DNA of 6,951 bases, taken from assembly GCA_016200675.1 (NCBI GenBank), contig JACQEH010000147.1, forward strand, positions 1 through 6,951, in the 5' to 3' direction. This stretch comes from Chloroflexota bacterium. GTDB taxonomy: Bacteria; Chloroflexota; Limnocylindria; Limnocylindrales; CSP1-4. The position numbers and the translations under genes were made by a program. The notes under the pieces are model-generated. The model saw nothing but the letters and a program-made list of their open reading frames with translations. It had not been told where the DNA came from and did no database searches. Below are positions 1-6,663 of the stretch, piece by piece. Numbering within the stretch: the stretch's first letter is position 1; every line of letters begins with the position of its first letter.

Positions 1-1346
1 AGTGGTCGAAGCGCCTTTCAAACCGGACGCTCGGCTGGTTCACCGGCTGGATCTACTTCTGGGCCCAGGTGGTGACGGTCACCGCGGTCGCGGTCATCGT
101 GGCCTTCGTCATCGACGGCATCCACGGCCCGATGGCCGACGGCTCGGCCTTCCTCGATTCGAAGGATCCGACCGGCCTGACCACGATGTTCACGTTCGTC
201 TCGATCATGACGCTCGTGATCACGACCCTGATCAACGCCTTCGGCGTGCGGCTCCTGTCCATCCTGAACAACCTCGGCGTCGCGACCGAGATCATCGGGA
301 TGTTCTTCTTCGCCCTCATCCTGCTGTTCTTTGCCAACCACCAGTCGCCATCGGTGCTGTTCGACACGGGCGGCGCGGAGGCGGCCACCGGCGGCAGCTA
401 CCTGCCGGCCTTCCTCCTGGGCATGTTCATGGCCCTCTTCATCGTCTACGGCTTCGACACCGCGGGGACGTTCGGCGAGGAGACCATCGACGCGAGCCGC
501 CAGGCGCCGCGCGGCGTCCTCGCCTCGATCCTGATCTCGGGAGTCGTGGGGGCGGTCTTCATCCTCGCCGTGATCCTTGCCACCCCGAGCGTCGCGGACA
601 CGATGAAGGAGGGGCAGGCGGGCGGCTTCCCGATCGCCACGATCATCACGGGCGCCCTCACGACCGAGCTCGTCGCCGGGATCACCCTCGGCGAGGTCTA
701 CCTCTTCGTGATCCTCGCTTCGGTCTTCGTCTGCACGCTGGCCATCCAGGGGGCGGCCACGCGGATGATGTTCTCCATGAGCCGTGACCGGCACCTGCCG
801 CTCGGCTCTCTGTGGGGCACCGTCAACAAGTCCTTCAAGACGCCCGCCAATGCGGCCATCGCGGTCGGCGTCCTCGCCGCCCTCCCGATCCTCGTCATCG
901 GGCCCCTCGGCGGGTTCTTCATGTCGATCGCCGCGACCGGCCTGATCTACCTCAGCTACTTCCTGTGCAACCTCGGCGTCCTGATCGCGCGGACCCGGGG
1001 CTGGCCCCACAAGCCGGCCTGGTTCAACCTCGGGCGGTGGGGCATGCTGGTGAACGTCCTCGCCCTCGTCTGGGGCGGGGCGATGATCGTCAACATTGGC
1101 ATCTGGCAGGACAAGGGCCTCTTCGGCGAGTTCGGCGGCGATGGTCGCGGATTCACCAACCCGGCCTTCTCGGCCTTCTTCACGCCGTTCGGCAACAAGT
1201 ACGACAACCTGCCGCCCTGGCCGACCTTCGAGACGATCGTGGCGGTCATCCTCCTCTTCGGTGCCCTCTACTACGTCCTCCAGGTCCGCGGCCGGGCCGC
1301 GGACGTGGAAGCCGACTCGGCGACCGGCGAGGCCGTCATCGGCTAG
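1..1346 (+). CDS. APC-superfamily amino acid/choline-type permease, 5' end missing
   Basis: Integral membrane secondary transporter that probably imports an amino acid or small amine. The reading frame is already open at base 3 and ends at TAG 1344-1346, giving 447 visible residues; the true start lies outside the window. About ten hydrophobic helices are visible, roughly at residues 8-33, 59-82, 90-110, 133-153, 172-195, 227-255, 280-300, 302-330, 345-367 and 409-427. APC proteins usually have twelve, so the first two helices are probably the missing part. The hallmark is the segment after the fourth visible helix, YGFDTAGTFGEE at 149-160 followed by ASRQAPRGVL at 164-173. This matches the conserved EE-T-NA-R-xxPR-xI pattern of the amino acid/choline transporter branch of the family. 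A polar loop of about 40 residues (368-408), rich in Gly, Phe and Pro, precedes the last helix. Family membership is clear. Substrate is not, although the kinase and dimethylglycine-dehydrogenase-like neighbours favour an amine or N-methylated amino acid. Confidence 0.9.
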   Translation, partial: WSKRLSNRTLGWFTGWIYFWAQVVTVTAVAVIVAFVIDGIHGPMADGSAFLDSKDPTGLTTMFTFVSIMTLVITTLINAFGVRLLSILNNLGVATEIIGMFFFALILLFFANHQSPSVLFDTGGAEAATGGSYLPAFLLGMFMALFIVYGFDTAGTFGEETIDASRQAPRGVLASILISGVVGAVFILAVILATPSVADTMKEGQAGGFPIATIITGALTTELVAGITLGEVYLFVILASVFVCTLAIQGAATRMMFSMSRDRHLPLGSLWGTVNKSFKTPANAAIAVGVLAALPILVIGPLGGFFMSIAATGLIYLSYFLCNLGVLIARTRGWPHKPAWFNLGRWGMLVNVLALVWGGAMIVNIGIWQDKGLFGEFGGDGRGFTNPAFSAFFTPFGNKYDNLPPWPTFETIVAVILLFGALYYVLQVRGRAADVEADSATGEAVIG

Positions 1347-1364
1347 CGACATCGGGCGTCCCGG

Positions 1365-1394
1365 GCCGGGAGATCGGCGCGTCGGTCTCCCGGC
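1365..1394 (+). terminator. Hairpin just after the permease gene, possible terminator
   Basis: A perfect 9-bp inverted repeat, GCCGGGAGA at 1365-1373 against TCTCCCGGC at 1386-1394, begins 19 bases after the permease stop. The stem can extend inward by four more pairs, two of them G-U, to a CGCG loop at 1378-1381. There is no T-run after it, so it is not a classical intrinsic terminator. It could be a U-tract-less terminator of the kind proposed for high-GC bacteria, or an mRNA 3'-end stabiliser. The structure is seen directly; the function is inferred from its position. Confidence 0.5.
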
Positions 1395-1421
1395 ACCACC
1401 CTCCGTTCGACGCGACGAGCA

Positions 1422-1454
1422 GGCGGCGCGGCGGCTTCGGCCCGTCGCGCCGTC
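1422..1454 (+). other. Second strong hairpin with UUCG tetraloop
   Basis: Bases 1422-1435 pair with 1440-1454: fourteen pairs, two of them G-U, one bulged C at 1443, and a TTCG loop at 1436-1439 closed by C-G. C(UUCG)G is a known extra-stable RNA tetraloop. The hairpin ends 64 bases before the kinase start and is followed by a T-poor CGTGGTT stretch. It may be the second half of a tandem terminator after the permease, or a structured leader in the kinase mRNA. GC-rich DNA forms chance hairpins easily, so the length and tetraloop are the only support. Confidence 0.4.
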
Positions 1455-1518
1455 GTGGTTCGGGCATGATGCGAAGCGTGATGACGTCCCGGGCCTGCGC
1501 CTGGAGGAACCGGCCACG

Positions 1519-2469
1519 ATGACCAGCCCCGCGATCGACGACGAGCTGCGCGGCGACCTCCGCGAGCACCTGACACGGGCCATGCAGCGCGTTCCCGAGC
1601 TCGCCGGTCGAACGCTGACCTTCACCGCCCTCTCGGGCGGGATCACGAACCGCAACTTCCTCGTCGTCGCCGAGGGTGCGAGGGAGCGCCACGTCATCCG
1701 GCTGGCCGGCAACGACACGCACCTCCTGGGGATCTCCCGCGAGGTCGAGCACGCCGCCACGGTGGCGGCGGCGGGCGTGGGCGTCGGACCCGAGGTGGTG
1801 GCCTTCATCCGGCCCGAGGGCTACCTCGTGACGCGCTTCATCGTCGGCGAGCCGGTCTCCGACGCCGCTGTCCACCAGGCGGCCACGATCCGGCGCGTCG
1901 CCGACTCGATCCGGCGCGTCCACGACGGGCCGGCGATCCCGGGACTCTTCGTGCCCTTCCGGATCGTGGAGGCCTACCGGGCCCTGGCGATGGCCCGAGG
2001 CGTGCCGATCCCGCCCGAATACGAGCTCGCCCTCGCCATCGCCCGGCGGATCGAGCTGGCCTGCCTCGAGAACCCGGTCGAGCTGCGGCCCTGCCACAAC
2101 GACCTCCTGAACGCCAACTTCATCGACGACGGCGCGCGAATCCGGATCGTCGACTGGGAGTACGCGGGGATGGGCGACCCCTTCTTCGACCTCGGCAACT
2201 TCTCGGTCAACCACGGCCTGTCACCCGCCGAGGACGCCGTCCTCCTGGAGGCCTACGAGGGCGGGGCCCGGCCGTCGCGCGCGGCACGCCTCCAGCTCAT
2301 GCGCATCGTCTCCGACTTCCGGGAGGCGATGTGGGCCGTCCTCCAACAGGGCATCAGCACCCTGGAGGTCGACTTCGTGGCCTACGCCGCCGAGCACTTC
2401 GATCGGCTGCTCGCGAACGCGTCGACGCCGGCCTTCGAGCGCGCCCTCCGCGACGCCGCCGACGGCTGA
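1519..2469 (+). CDS. Choline/ethanolamine kinase-like phosphotransferase
   Basis: Predicted cytosolic ATP-dependent small-molecule kinase of 316 residues with the protein-kinase-like fold shared by choline kinase, LicA and aminoglycoside phosphotransferases. The N-terminal lobe carries a glycine-rich nucleotide loop, LSGGITNRNFLV (38-49), then HVIRLAG (58-64) and a helix with Glu77. In the C-terminal lobe Brenner's motif is CHNDLLNANF (192-201), with catalytic Asp195 and Asn200. The metal-binding DFG-equivalent is IVDWEYAGMGDP (210-221), with Asp212. The phrase DWEYAG followed by DPFFDLGNF is typical of the choline/ethanolamine kinase group rather than antibiotic kinases. The frame is open well upstream into the permease gene, but ATG 1519 has GGAGG at 1503-1507 and is where homology-like sequence begins. 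Position next to a permease and an N-demethylating flavoenzyme suggests it phosphorylates an imported amino alcohol. Substrate is unproven; another sugar or amino-alcohol kinase activity is possible. Confidence 0.87.
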   Translation: MTSPAIDDELRGDLREHLTRAMQRVPELAGRTLTFTALSGGITNRNFLVVAEGARERHVIRLAGNDTHLLGISREVEHAATVAAAGVGVGPEVVAFIRPEGYLVTRFIVGEPVSDAAVHQAATIRRVADSIRRVHDGPAIPGLFVPFRIVEAYRALAMARGVPIPPEYELALAIARRIELACLENPVELRPCHNDLLNANFIDDGARIRIVDWEYAGMGDPFFDLGNFSVNHGLSPAEDAVLLEAYEGGARPSRAARLQLMRIVSDFREAMWAVLQQGISTLEVDFVAYAAEHFDRLLANASTPAFERALRDAADG

Positions 2470-2556
2470 CATCGGCCCACATCGGCTCGCCCGGCTCGAT
2501 ACCCTTTGGCGGTCGGCGACCAGCGGGCGGGCGGACGCCCGGGTCCTGAGTGTTCG

Positions 2557-2562
2557 AGGAGG
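2557..2562 (+). promoter_or_regulatory. Ribosome binding site deciding the flavoenzyme start
   Basis: AGGAGG lies 11 bases before GTG 2574, the same spacing as GGAGG before the kinase ATG. The earlier in-frame GTG at 2550 has no recognisable Shine-Dalgarno sequence and would place this motif inside the coding region, so 2574 is preferred. Confidence 0.6.
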
Positions 2563-2573
2563 ACGCACGCATC

Positions 2574-5033
2574 GTGGAGCACGCCCGGGCGGTGATCGTC
2601 GGCGGCGGCGTCGGCGGCACGTCGATCGCCTACCACCTGGCCGAGCTCGGCTGGACGGACATCGTCCTCGTCGACCGGGCCGAGCTGACATCCGGCTCCA
2701 CGTTCCACAGCGCGGGCCTCGTGGGGCAGCTCCGCTCGAGCGTGACCCTGACCCGGATGATGATGTACGGAGCTGCCCTGTACCGCCGCCTGACCGAGGA
2801 GACGGGAGTCGACGTGAGCTGGCACGAGGTCGGCTCGCTGCGCCTGGCGTCCACGAAGGAACGCTACGAGGAGCTCCAGCGCCAGGCCGGCTGGGCGAAG
2901 ACGTTCGGGCTGCCCCTCGAGCTGATCTCGGCGCAGGAGGCCCGGGACCGCTTCCCGCTCATGACCCTCGACGGCGTCCTCGGCGCGGTCTGGCTGCCGA
3001 CCGACGGCTGGCTCGACCCCTCCGGCCTCGCCCAGGCCCTCGCGGCCGGCGCTCGCGCGCGTGGCGCCCAGGTCCGGCAGCACACCCGCGTCGTCGGGGT
3101 GACCGTGGAGCGCGGTCGCGTCAGCGGCGTCGAGGTCGAGACGCGCGACGGCGCCCGTTCCACGATCGCCACGGACGTGGTCGTCAACGCGGGCGGGATG
3201 TTCGCCCCGGAGATCGGGCGCCTCGCGGGTGTCACCGTCCCGATCATCCCGATGGCCCACCAGTACCTCTTCACCCACGCCATCGAGGGCGTGACGCCGG
3301 GGCTGCCGACGATGCGCGACCCGGACAACCTGTGCTACTTCCGCGAGGAGGTCGGCGGCCTGTGCATGGGCGACTACGAGCGCGACCCGGCGCCGTGGTC
3401 CCTTGATGGCGTCCCGCCGGATTTCAACCACCGCCTCCTGGATCCCGATTGGCCGCGCTTCGAATCGATCATGGAGGGCGCGATTCGGCGGGTTCCGGCC
3501 ATCGCCGACGCCGGGGTCACCCGGATGATCAACGGCCCCGAGGCCTTCACCCCGGACAACGAATTCATCCTCGGCGAGAGCGAGGTCCGGGGCTTCTTCG
3601 TGGCCGCCGGCTTCTGCGCCCACGGCATCGCCGGGACGGGCGGCATCGGCCAGCAGCTGGCCCGCTGGATCGTCGAGGGCGAACCCGACCTCGACCTCTG
3701 GAAGATGGACATCCGGCGCTTCGGCGGCCAGTACCGCAGCCAGCAGCTCACGCTTGCCCGAACGTACGAGAACTACGCCACCTACTACGACATCCACTAC
3801 CCCAACGAGGAACGGCTGGCCGCCCGTCCGCTGCGCCTGTCGCCGGCCTACGACGAGGTTGCCGCCCTGGGCGCCGTCTTTGGCGAGAAGTCGATGTGGG
3901 AGCGGCCCAACTGGTTCACCCCGAACGAGGAGGGCGCCGGCGTCTCGACCCGGGCCGCGCTCGAGGCGCTCCGCCCGCGAGGCTGGGCCGGCGAGCACTG
4001 GTCGCCCGCCATCGGCGCCGAGGCGCTCGCCACGCGCCGGGCGGCCGGCCTCTTCGACGAGTCGAGCTTCGCCAAGATCGAGGTCGAGGGATCCGGCGCG
4101 CTCGGCTTCCTCCAGGTCCTCTGCGACAACGACGTGGACCGGCCCGTCGGGTCCATCGTCTATACGCAGATGCTCAATCGGCGTGGCGGCATCGAGTGCG
4201 ACTTCACGGTCACGCGGCTGGCGGAGGATCGCTTCCTCATCGTGACGGGGACCGCCTTCGGCAACCACGACCTCGGCTGGATCCGCAAGCACCTGCCCGC
4301 CGACGGCTCCGTCCGGGTCCGCGACGCCACCTCGTCGCGGGCCTGCTTCGGGCTCTGGGGACCGCGGGCCCGCGACATCCTGGCGGCCCTCGCGAAGGAC
4401 GATGTCTCCGATGCCGCCTTCCCGTACCTGACCGCGCAGGAGATCACGGTGGCCGAGGTCCCGGTCCTGGCCCTCCGGGTCACCTACGTCGGGGAGCTCG
4501 GCTGGGAACTCTATCCGTCGGCGGAGTACGGGCGGGCCCTCTGGAACGCGCTCTGGGCAGCGGGTGCCGCCCACGGACTCACGGCCGCCGGCTACCGCGC
4601 GATCGACGCCCTTCGACTCGAGAAGGGCTACCGGGCCTGGTCGAGCGACATCACGCCGGAGGAGACGCCCTACGAGGCAGGCCTCGGGTTCGCCGTCCGG
4701 CTCGACAAGGCCGCCGACTTCCTGGGCCGCGAGGCCCTGGTGGCAGCCAGGGCCGCCGGTCCGCGGAAGCGCCTGCGCTGCCTCGTCCTGGACGACCCGC
4801 GGTCGGTCGCTCTGGGCAACGAGCCGGTCCGCGTCGAAGGACGGATCGTTGGGCGCGTGACCTCGGGAGGCTACGGATTCGCCGTCGAGCGCTCGATCGC
4901 CTACGCCTACCTGCCACCGGAGCAGGCCGCGATCGGGACCCTCGGCGAGATCGACATCTTCGGGCAGTGGATCGGCTTCGAGGTCGCCCGGGAGCCGCTC
5001 TGGGACCCGGAAGGGGCGAGGATCCGGGCGTGA
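2574..5033 (+). CDS. FAD-dependent oxidoreductase/GcvT fusion, dimethylglycine/sarcosine dehydrogenase family
   Basis: Predicted bifunctional enzyme of 819 residues that oxidatively removes an N-methyl group and passes the one-carbon unit to tetrahydrofolate, giving 5,10-methylene-THF. Residues 5-22 hold the FAD-binding GGGVGG (10-15). Residues 42-49, GSTFHSAG, contain His45, which aligns with the histidine that carries covalent FAD in dimethylglycine dehydrogenase. The oxidase domain runs to about 360. A linking domain follows (about 361-450), ending in GEKSMWERPNWF (437-448). The GcvT-like folate domain begins near 475, with GGIECDFTVTRL (538-549) holding Asp543, the expected catalytic aspartate. 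YEAGLGFAV lies near 700, and a GcvT C-terminal barrel covers about 731-780. Length matches the family's usual 810-830. Starting at GTG 2550 would add eight residues. The electron acceptor, O2 or an ETF, is not visible, and no ETF genes are nearby. Dimethylglycine, sarcosine or another secondary/tertiary amine could be the substrate. Its stop overlaps the next gene's GTG by four bases. Confidence 0.92.
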   Translation: MEHARAVIVGGGVGGTSIAYHLAELGWTDIVLVDRAELTSGSTFHSAGLVGQLRSSVTLTRMMMYGAALYRRLTEETGVDVSWHEVGSLRLASTKERYEELQRQAGWAKTFGLPLELISAQEARDRFPLMTLDGVLGAVWLPTDGWLDPSGLAQALAAGARARGAQVRQHTRVVGVTVERGRVSGVEVETRDGARSTIATDVVVNAGGMFAPEIGRLAGVTVPIIPMAHQYLFTHAIEGVTPGLPTMRDPDNLCYFREEVGGLCMGDYERDPAPWSLDGVPPDFNHRLLDPDWPRFESIMEGAIRRVPAIADAGVTRMINGPEAFTPDNEFILGESEVRGFFVAAGFCAHGIAGTGGIGQQLARWIVEGEPDLDLWKMDIRRFGGQYRSQQLTLARTYENYATYYDIHYPNEERLAARPLRLSPAYDEVAALGAVFGEKSMWERPNWFTPNEEGAGVSTRAALEALRPRGWAGEHWSPAIGAEALATRRAAGLFDESSFAKIEVEGSGALGFLQVLCDNDVDRPVGSIVYTQMLNRRGGIECDFTVTRLAEDRFLIVTGTAFGNHDLGWIRKHLPADGSVRVRDATSSRACFGLWGPRARDILAALAKDDVSDAAFPYLTAQEITVAEVPVLALRVTYVGELGWELYPSAEYGRALWNALWAAGAAHGLTAAGYRAIDALRLEKGYRAWSSDITPEETPYEAGLGFAVRLDKAADFLGREALVAARAAGPRKRLRCLVLDDPRSVALGNEPVRVEGRIVGRVTSGGYGFAVERSIAYAYLPPEQAAIGTLGEIDIFGQWIGFEVAREPLWDPEGARIRA

Positions 5034-5926
5034 CCGACGCGGCCGCCGGCTCCTCGGCCGCCGCCTGGGGGCCGTCCTGGAGCGCGTTGCTGCGGCGCGG
5101 GTCCGACGCGGAGCTCCGCGGTTGGGTCGAGGCCGCGCTGGCGTGGTGTGACGAGGCCGACGAGATCGCCCTGCGCCACTTCCGGCAGGCGCCCGTGACC
5201 ACCCGGAAGCCCGATCGGACCTTCGTGACCGAGGCCGACACGGCGGTCGAGCGCCTCGTCCGCGATCGGGTGGCCGCGGCGTTCCCGGCGCACGGCGTCG
5301 TCGGCGAGGAATACGGCGAGGACCGCCCGGGCGCCCCGGTCCGCTGGTTCGTCGATCCCATCGACGGGACCCACAACTACCTCCGGGGCATCCCGATCTT
5401 CGCCACCCTGCTGGGGGTCGAGCGGGATGGCGAGCTCCAGGCCGGGATCATCTCGGCCCCGGCCCTCGGCGGGCGGTGGTTCGCCTGGCGGGGTGGGGGA
5501 GCCTGGGCGGCGGGACCCTTCGCCGGGGCGGACCGCGGCGGTACGCGGCGACGCGTCGCGGTCTCGGGCATCGGCGAGCTCGGTGACGCCCAGCTCGTCT
5601 ACGCCAGTCCCGGTGACCTCGTGGCGTCGGGTCACGCCCCGGGCTTCGCGGGGCTCACCCGCGAGGCCTGGCGGGAGCGCGGTTTCGGCGAGTTCTGGGG
5701 CTACGCCCTCGTGGCCGAGGGCGCGGCGGAGGTCATGATCGAGGCGGGGCTCAAGATCTGGGACATCGCCGGACCGGCGGTCATCGTGGAGGAAGCCGGC
5801 GGCCGGGTCACCGACTTCGAGGGCCGCCGCGCCTTCGACACTGGCACGACCCTGGCCACGAATGGCATCCTGCACGAACAGGTGCTGGCGAGGCTGTCGC
5901 GGACGGAGGAGGGGAGGCACCGATGA
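5030..5926 (+). CDS. Inositol-monophosphatase family phosphatase, HisN-like
   Basis: Predicted Mg-dependent phosphatase of 298 residues acting on a small phosphate monoester. The metal site is complete: GEE with Glu93/Glu94, DPIDGT at 109-114 with Asp109 and Asp112, and WDIAGP at 244-249 with Asp245, followed by EEAGG at 254-258. TFVTEAD (64-70) supplies the usual threonine and aspartate upstream. The segment SAPALGGRWFAWRGGGA (142-158) resembles actinobacterial histidinol-phosphatases of the HisN type more than classical inositol monophosphatases, but no histidine-biosynthesis gene is nearby. An N-terminal extension of about 30 residues, rich in Ala and Ser, makes it longer than the usual 260. 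GTG 5030 shares GTGA with the preceding stop and has GAGGA at 5018-5022, so it is probably translated by coupling to the flavoenzyme. Family assignment is firm; the substrate is open. The context suggests a phosphorylated intermediate linked to the upstream kinase. Confidence 0.88.
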   Translation: MTDAAAGSSAAAWGPSWSALLRRGSDAELRGWVEAALAWCDEADEIALRHFRQAPVTTRKPDRTFVTEADTAVERLVRDRVAAAFPAHGVVGEEYGEDRPGAPVRWFVDPIDGTHNYLRGIPIFATLLGVERDGELQAGIISAPALGGRWFAWRGGGAWAAGPFAGADRGGTRRRVAVSGIGELGDAQLVYASPGDLVASGHAPGFAGLTREAWRERGFGEFWGYALVAEGAAEVMIEAGLKIWDIAGPAVIVEEAGGRVTDFEGRRAFDTGTTLATNGILHEQVLARLSRTEEGRHR

Positions 5927-6663
5927 CCAGCGAGATGCCCGGCGTCGGCGCGGCCCCGCCGTCCGGAGACCCGGTCGTGCCGGATGGCGGGCCGCTGGGG
6001 AGCAGCCGGGCCGCCCAGTTCCTGGCGACCGAGCACTGGAGCCTCCTGGCGACCCGGTCGATGAGCTGGAACGAGTCGTTCGCCCGGAGCTCCATGTTCC
6101 TGACCTCGCTCTCGACGGCCACGGTCGCCCTCGCCCTGGTGGGGTCGGCGACGAGCTTCGGCCACGAGTTCGTGGCCTTCGCCCTCGTCGTCCTGTCCAT
6201 CACCCTCTTCCTCGGCGTGGCGACGTTCGCCCGCCTCGTCCAGGTCAACAACGAGGACCTCTACTGGGTCGCGGGCATGAACCGCCTGCGCGGCGTCTAC
6301 GCCCGCCTGGAGCCCGGGATCGACGAGGAGTTCGTGGCCGGAACGTCGCTCGACGTCAAGGGCTTCGCGCTGACGTACGGGGCCATGGACGTGACCGGCT
6401 TCTCGCCGCTCCACGTCTTCGTGACCACGCCCGGGGTCGTGGCGATCGTCTCGTCCGTCATCGCCGGCGTGATCGCGGGCCTCCTCGCCATCCAGGTCGC
6501 GCCGTCCATGACCTCGGCGATCGGCGTCGGGTTCGTGGTGGCCGTCGCGGCGACGGCCCTCCTCATCGCCTACCAGCGCCGCGAGTCGACCGCCTACCTG
6601 GCCCGCATGATCAGGTTCCAGGACCGCAAGGCGAACGGCGCCCCCGAGCGCGAGGCACCCTGA
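5923..6663 (+). CDS. Uncharacterised four-helix membrane protein
   Basis: A protein of 246 residues with no function I can assign. A flexible N-terminus rich in Pro, Gly and Ala (1-30) is followed by a conserved-looking amphipathic stretch, FLATEHWSLLATRSMSWNES (33-52). Two hydrophobic hairpins come next, helices at about 57-77 and 82-102, then about 163-190 and 197-217. Between the hairpins lies a 60-residue hydrophilic region containing NNEDLYWVAGMNRLRGVY (109-126). The C-terminus is short and basic. From memory, similar unnamed proteins occur in actinobacterial and Chloroflexota genomes with the same EHWSLL and GMNRLR signatures. There is no transporter, kinase or peptidase motif. ATG 5923 overlaps the phosphatase stop as ATGA, with a very purine-rich GGAGGAGGGGAGG upstream (5905-5917), so translation is probably strong and coupled. 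It could be a membrane anchor or small sensor, but nothing in the sequence decides this. Confidence 0.75.
   Translation: MTSEMPGVGAAPPSGDPVVPDGGPLGSSRAAQFLATEHWSLLATRSMSWNESFARSSMFLTSLSTATVALALVGSATSFGHEFVAFALVVLSITLFLGVATFARLVQVNNEDLYWVAGMNRLRGVYARLEPGIDEEFVAGTSLDVKGFALTYGAMDVTGFSPLHVFVTTPGVVAIVSSVIAGVIAGLLAIQVAPSMTSAIGVGFVVAVAATALLIAYQRRESTAYLARMIRFQDRKANGAPEREAP

Noticed and set aside
1465..1470. CATGAT as a -10 promoter element for the kinase
   Set aside because: It matches four of six consensus bases, but no -35-like hexamer lies at the right distance. It is too weak to call.
1096..1518. Possible N-terminal extension of the kinase back into the permease gene
   Set aside because: The frame is open, but the encoded sequence is rich in Arg, Ser and Pro, overlaps the permease in another frame, and lacks a ribosome site. 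ATG 1519 has one and begins the kinase-like sequence.
18..1808. Long minus-strand open frame of 596 codons
   Set aside because: Its product is low-complexity, dominated by Arg, Asp, Glu and Gly, and it runs antisense through the clear permease and kinase genes. It is a typical shadow frame in GC-rich DNA.
1519..2469. Aminoglycoside-resistance kinase
   Set aside because: The fold is shared, but the DWEYAG-DPFFDLGNF motif and the metabolic neighbourhood fit the choline/ethanolamine kinase group better.
2470..2573. Promoter or terminator in the kinase-flavoenzyme gap, including TACCCT at 2500-2505, a repeated CATCGGC at 2470 and 2480, and a 5-bp hairpin at 2528-2541
   Set aside because: The TACCCT has no partner -35 element, the 7-base repeat is short, and a 5-bp GC stem is expected by chance in such DNA.
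2382..4574. Long minus-strand open frame of 730 codons
   Set aside because: It is antisense to the flavoenzyme, whose domains and motifs are unambiguous, and its product has no recognisable domain or plausible composition.
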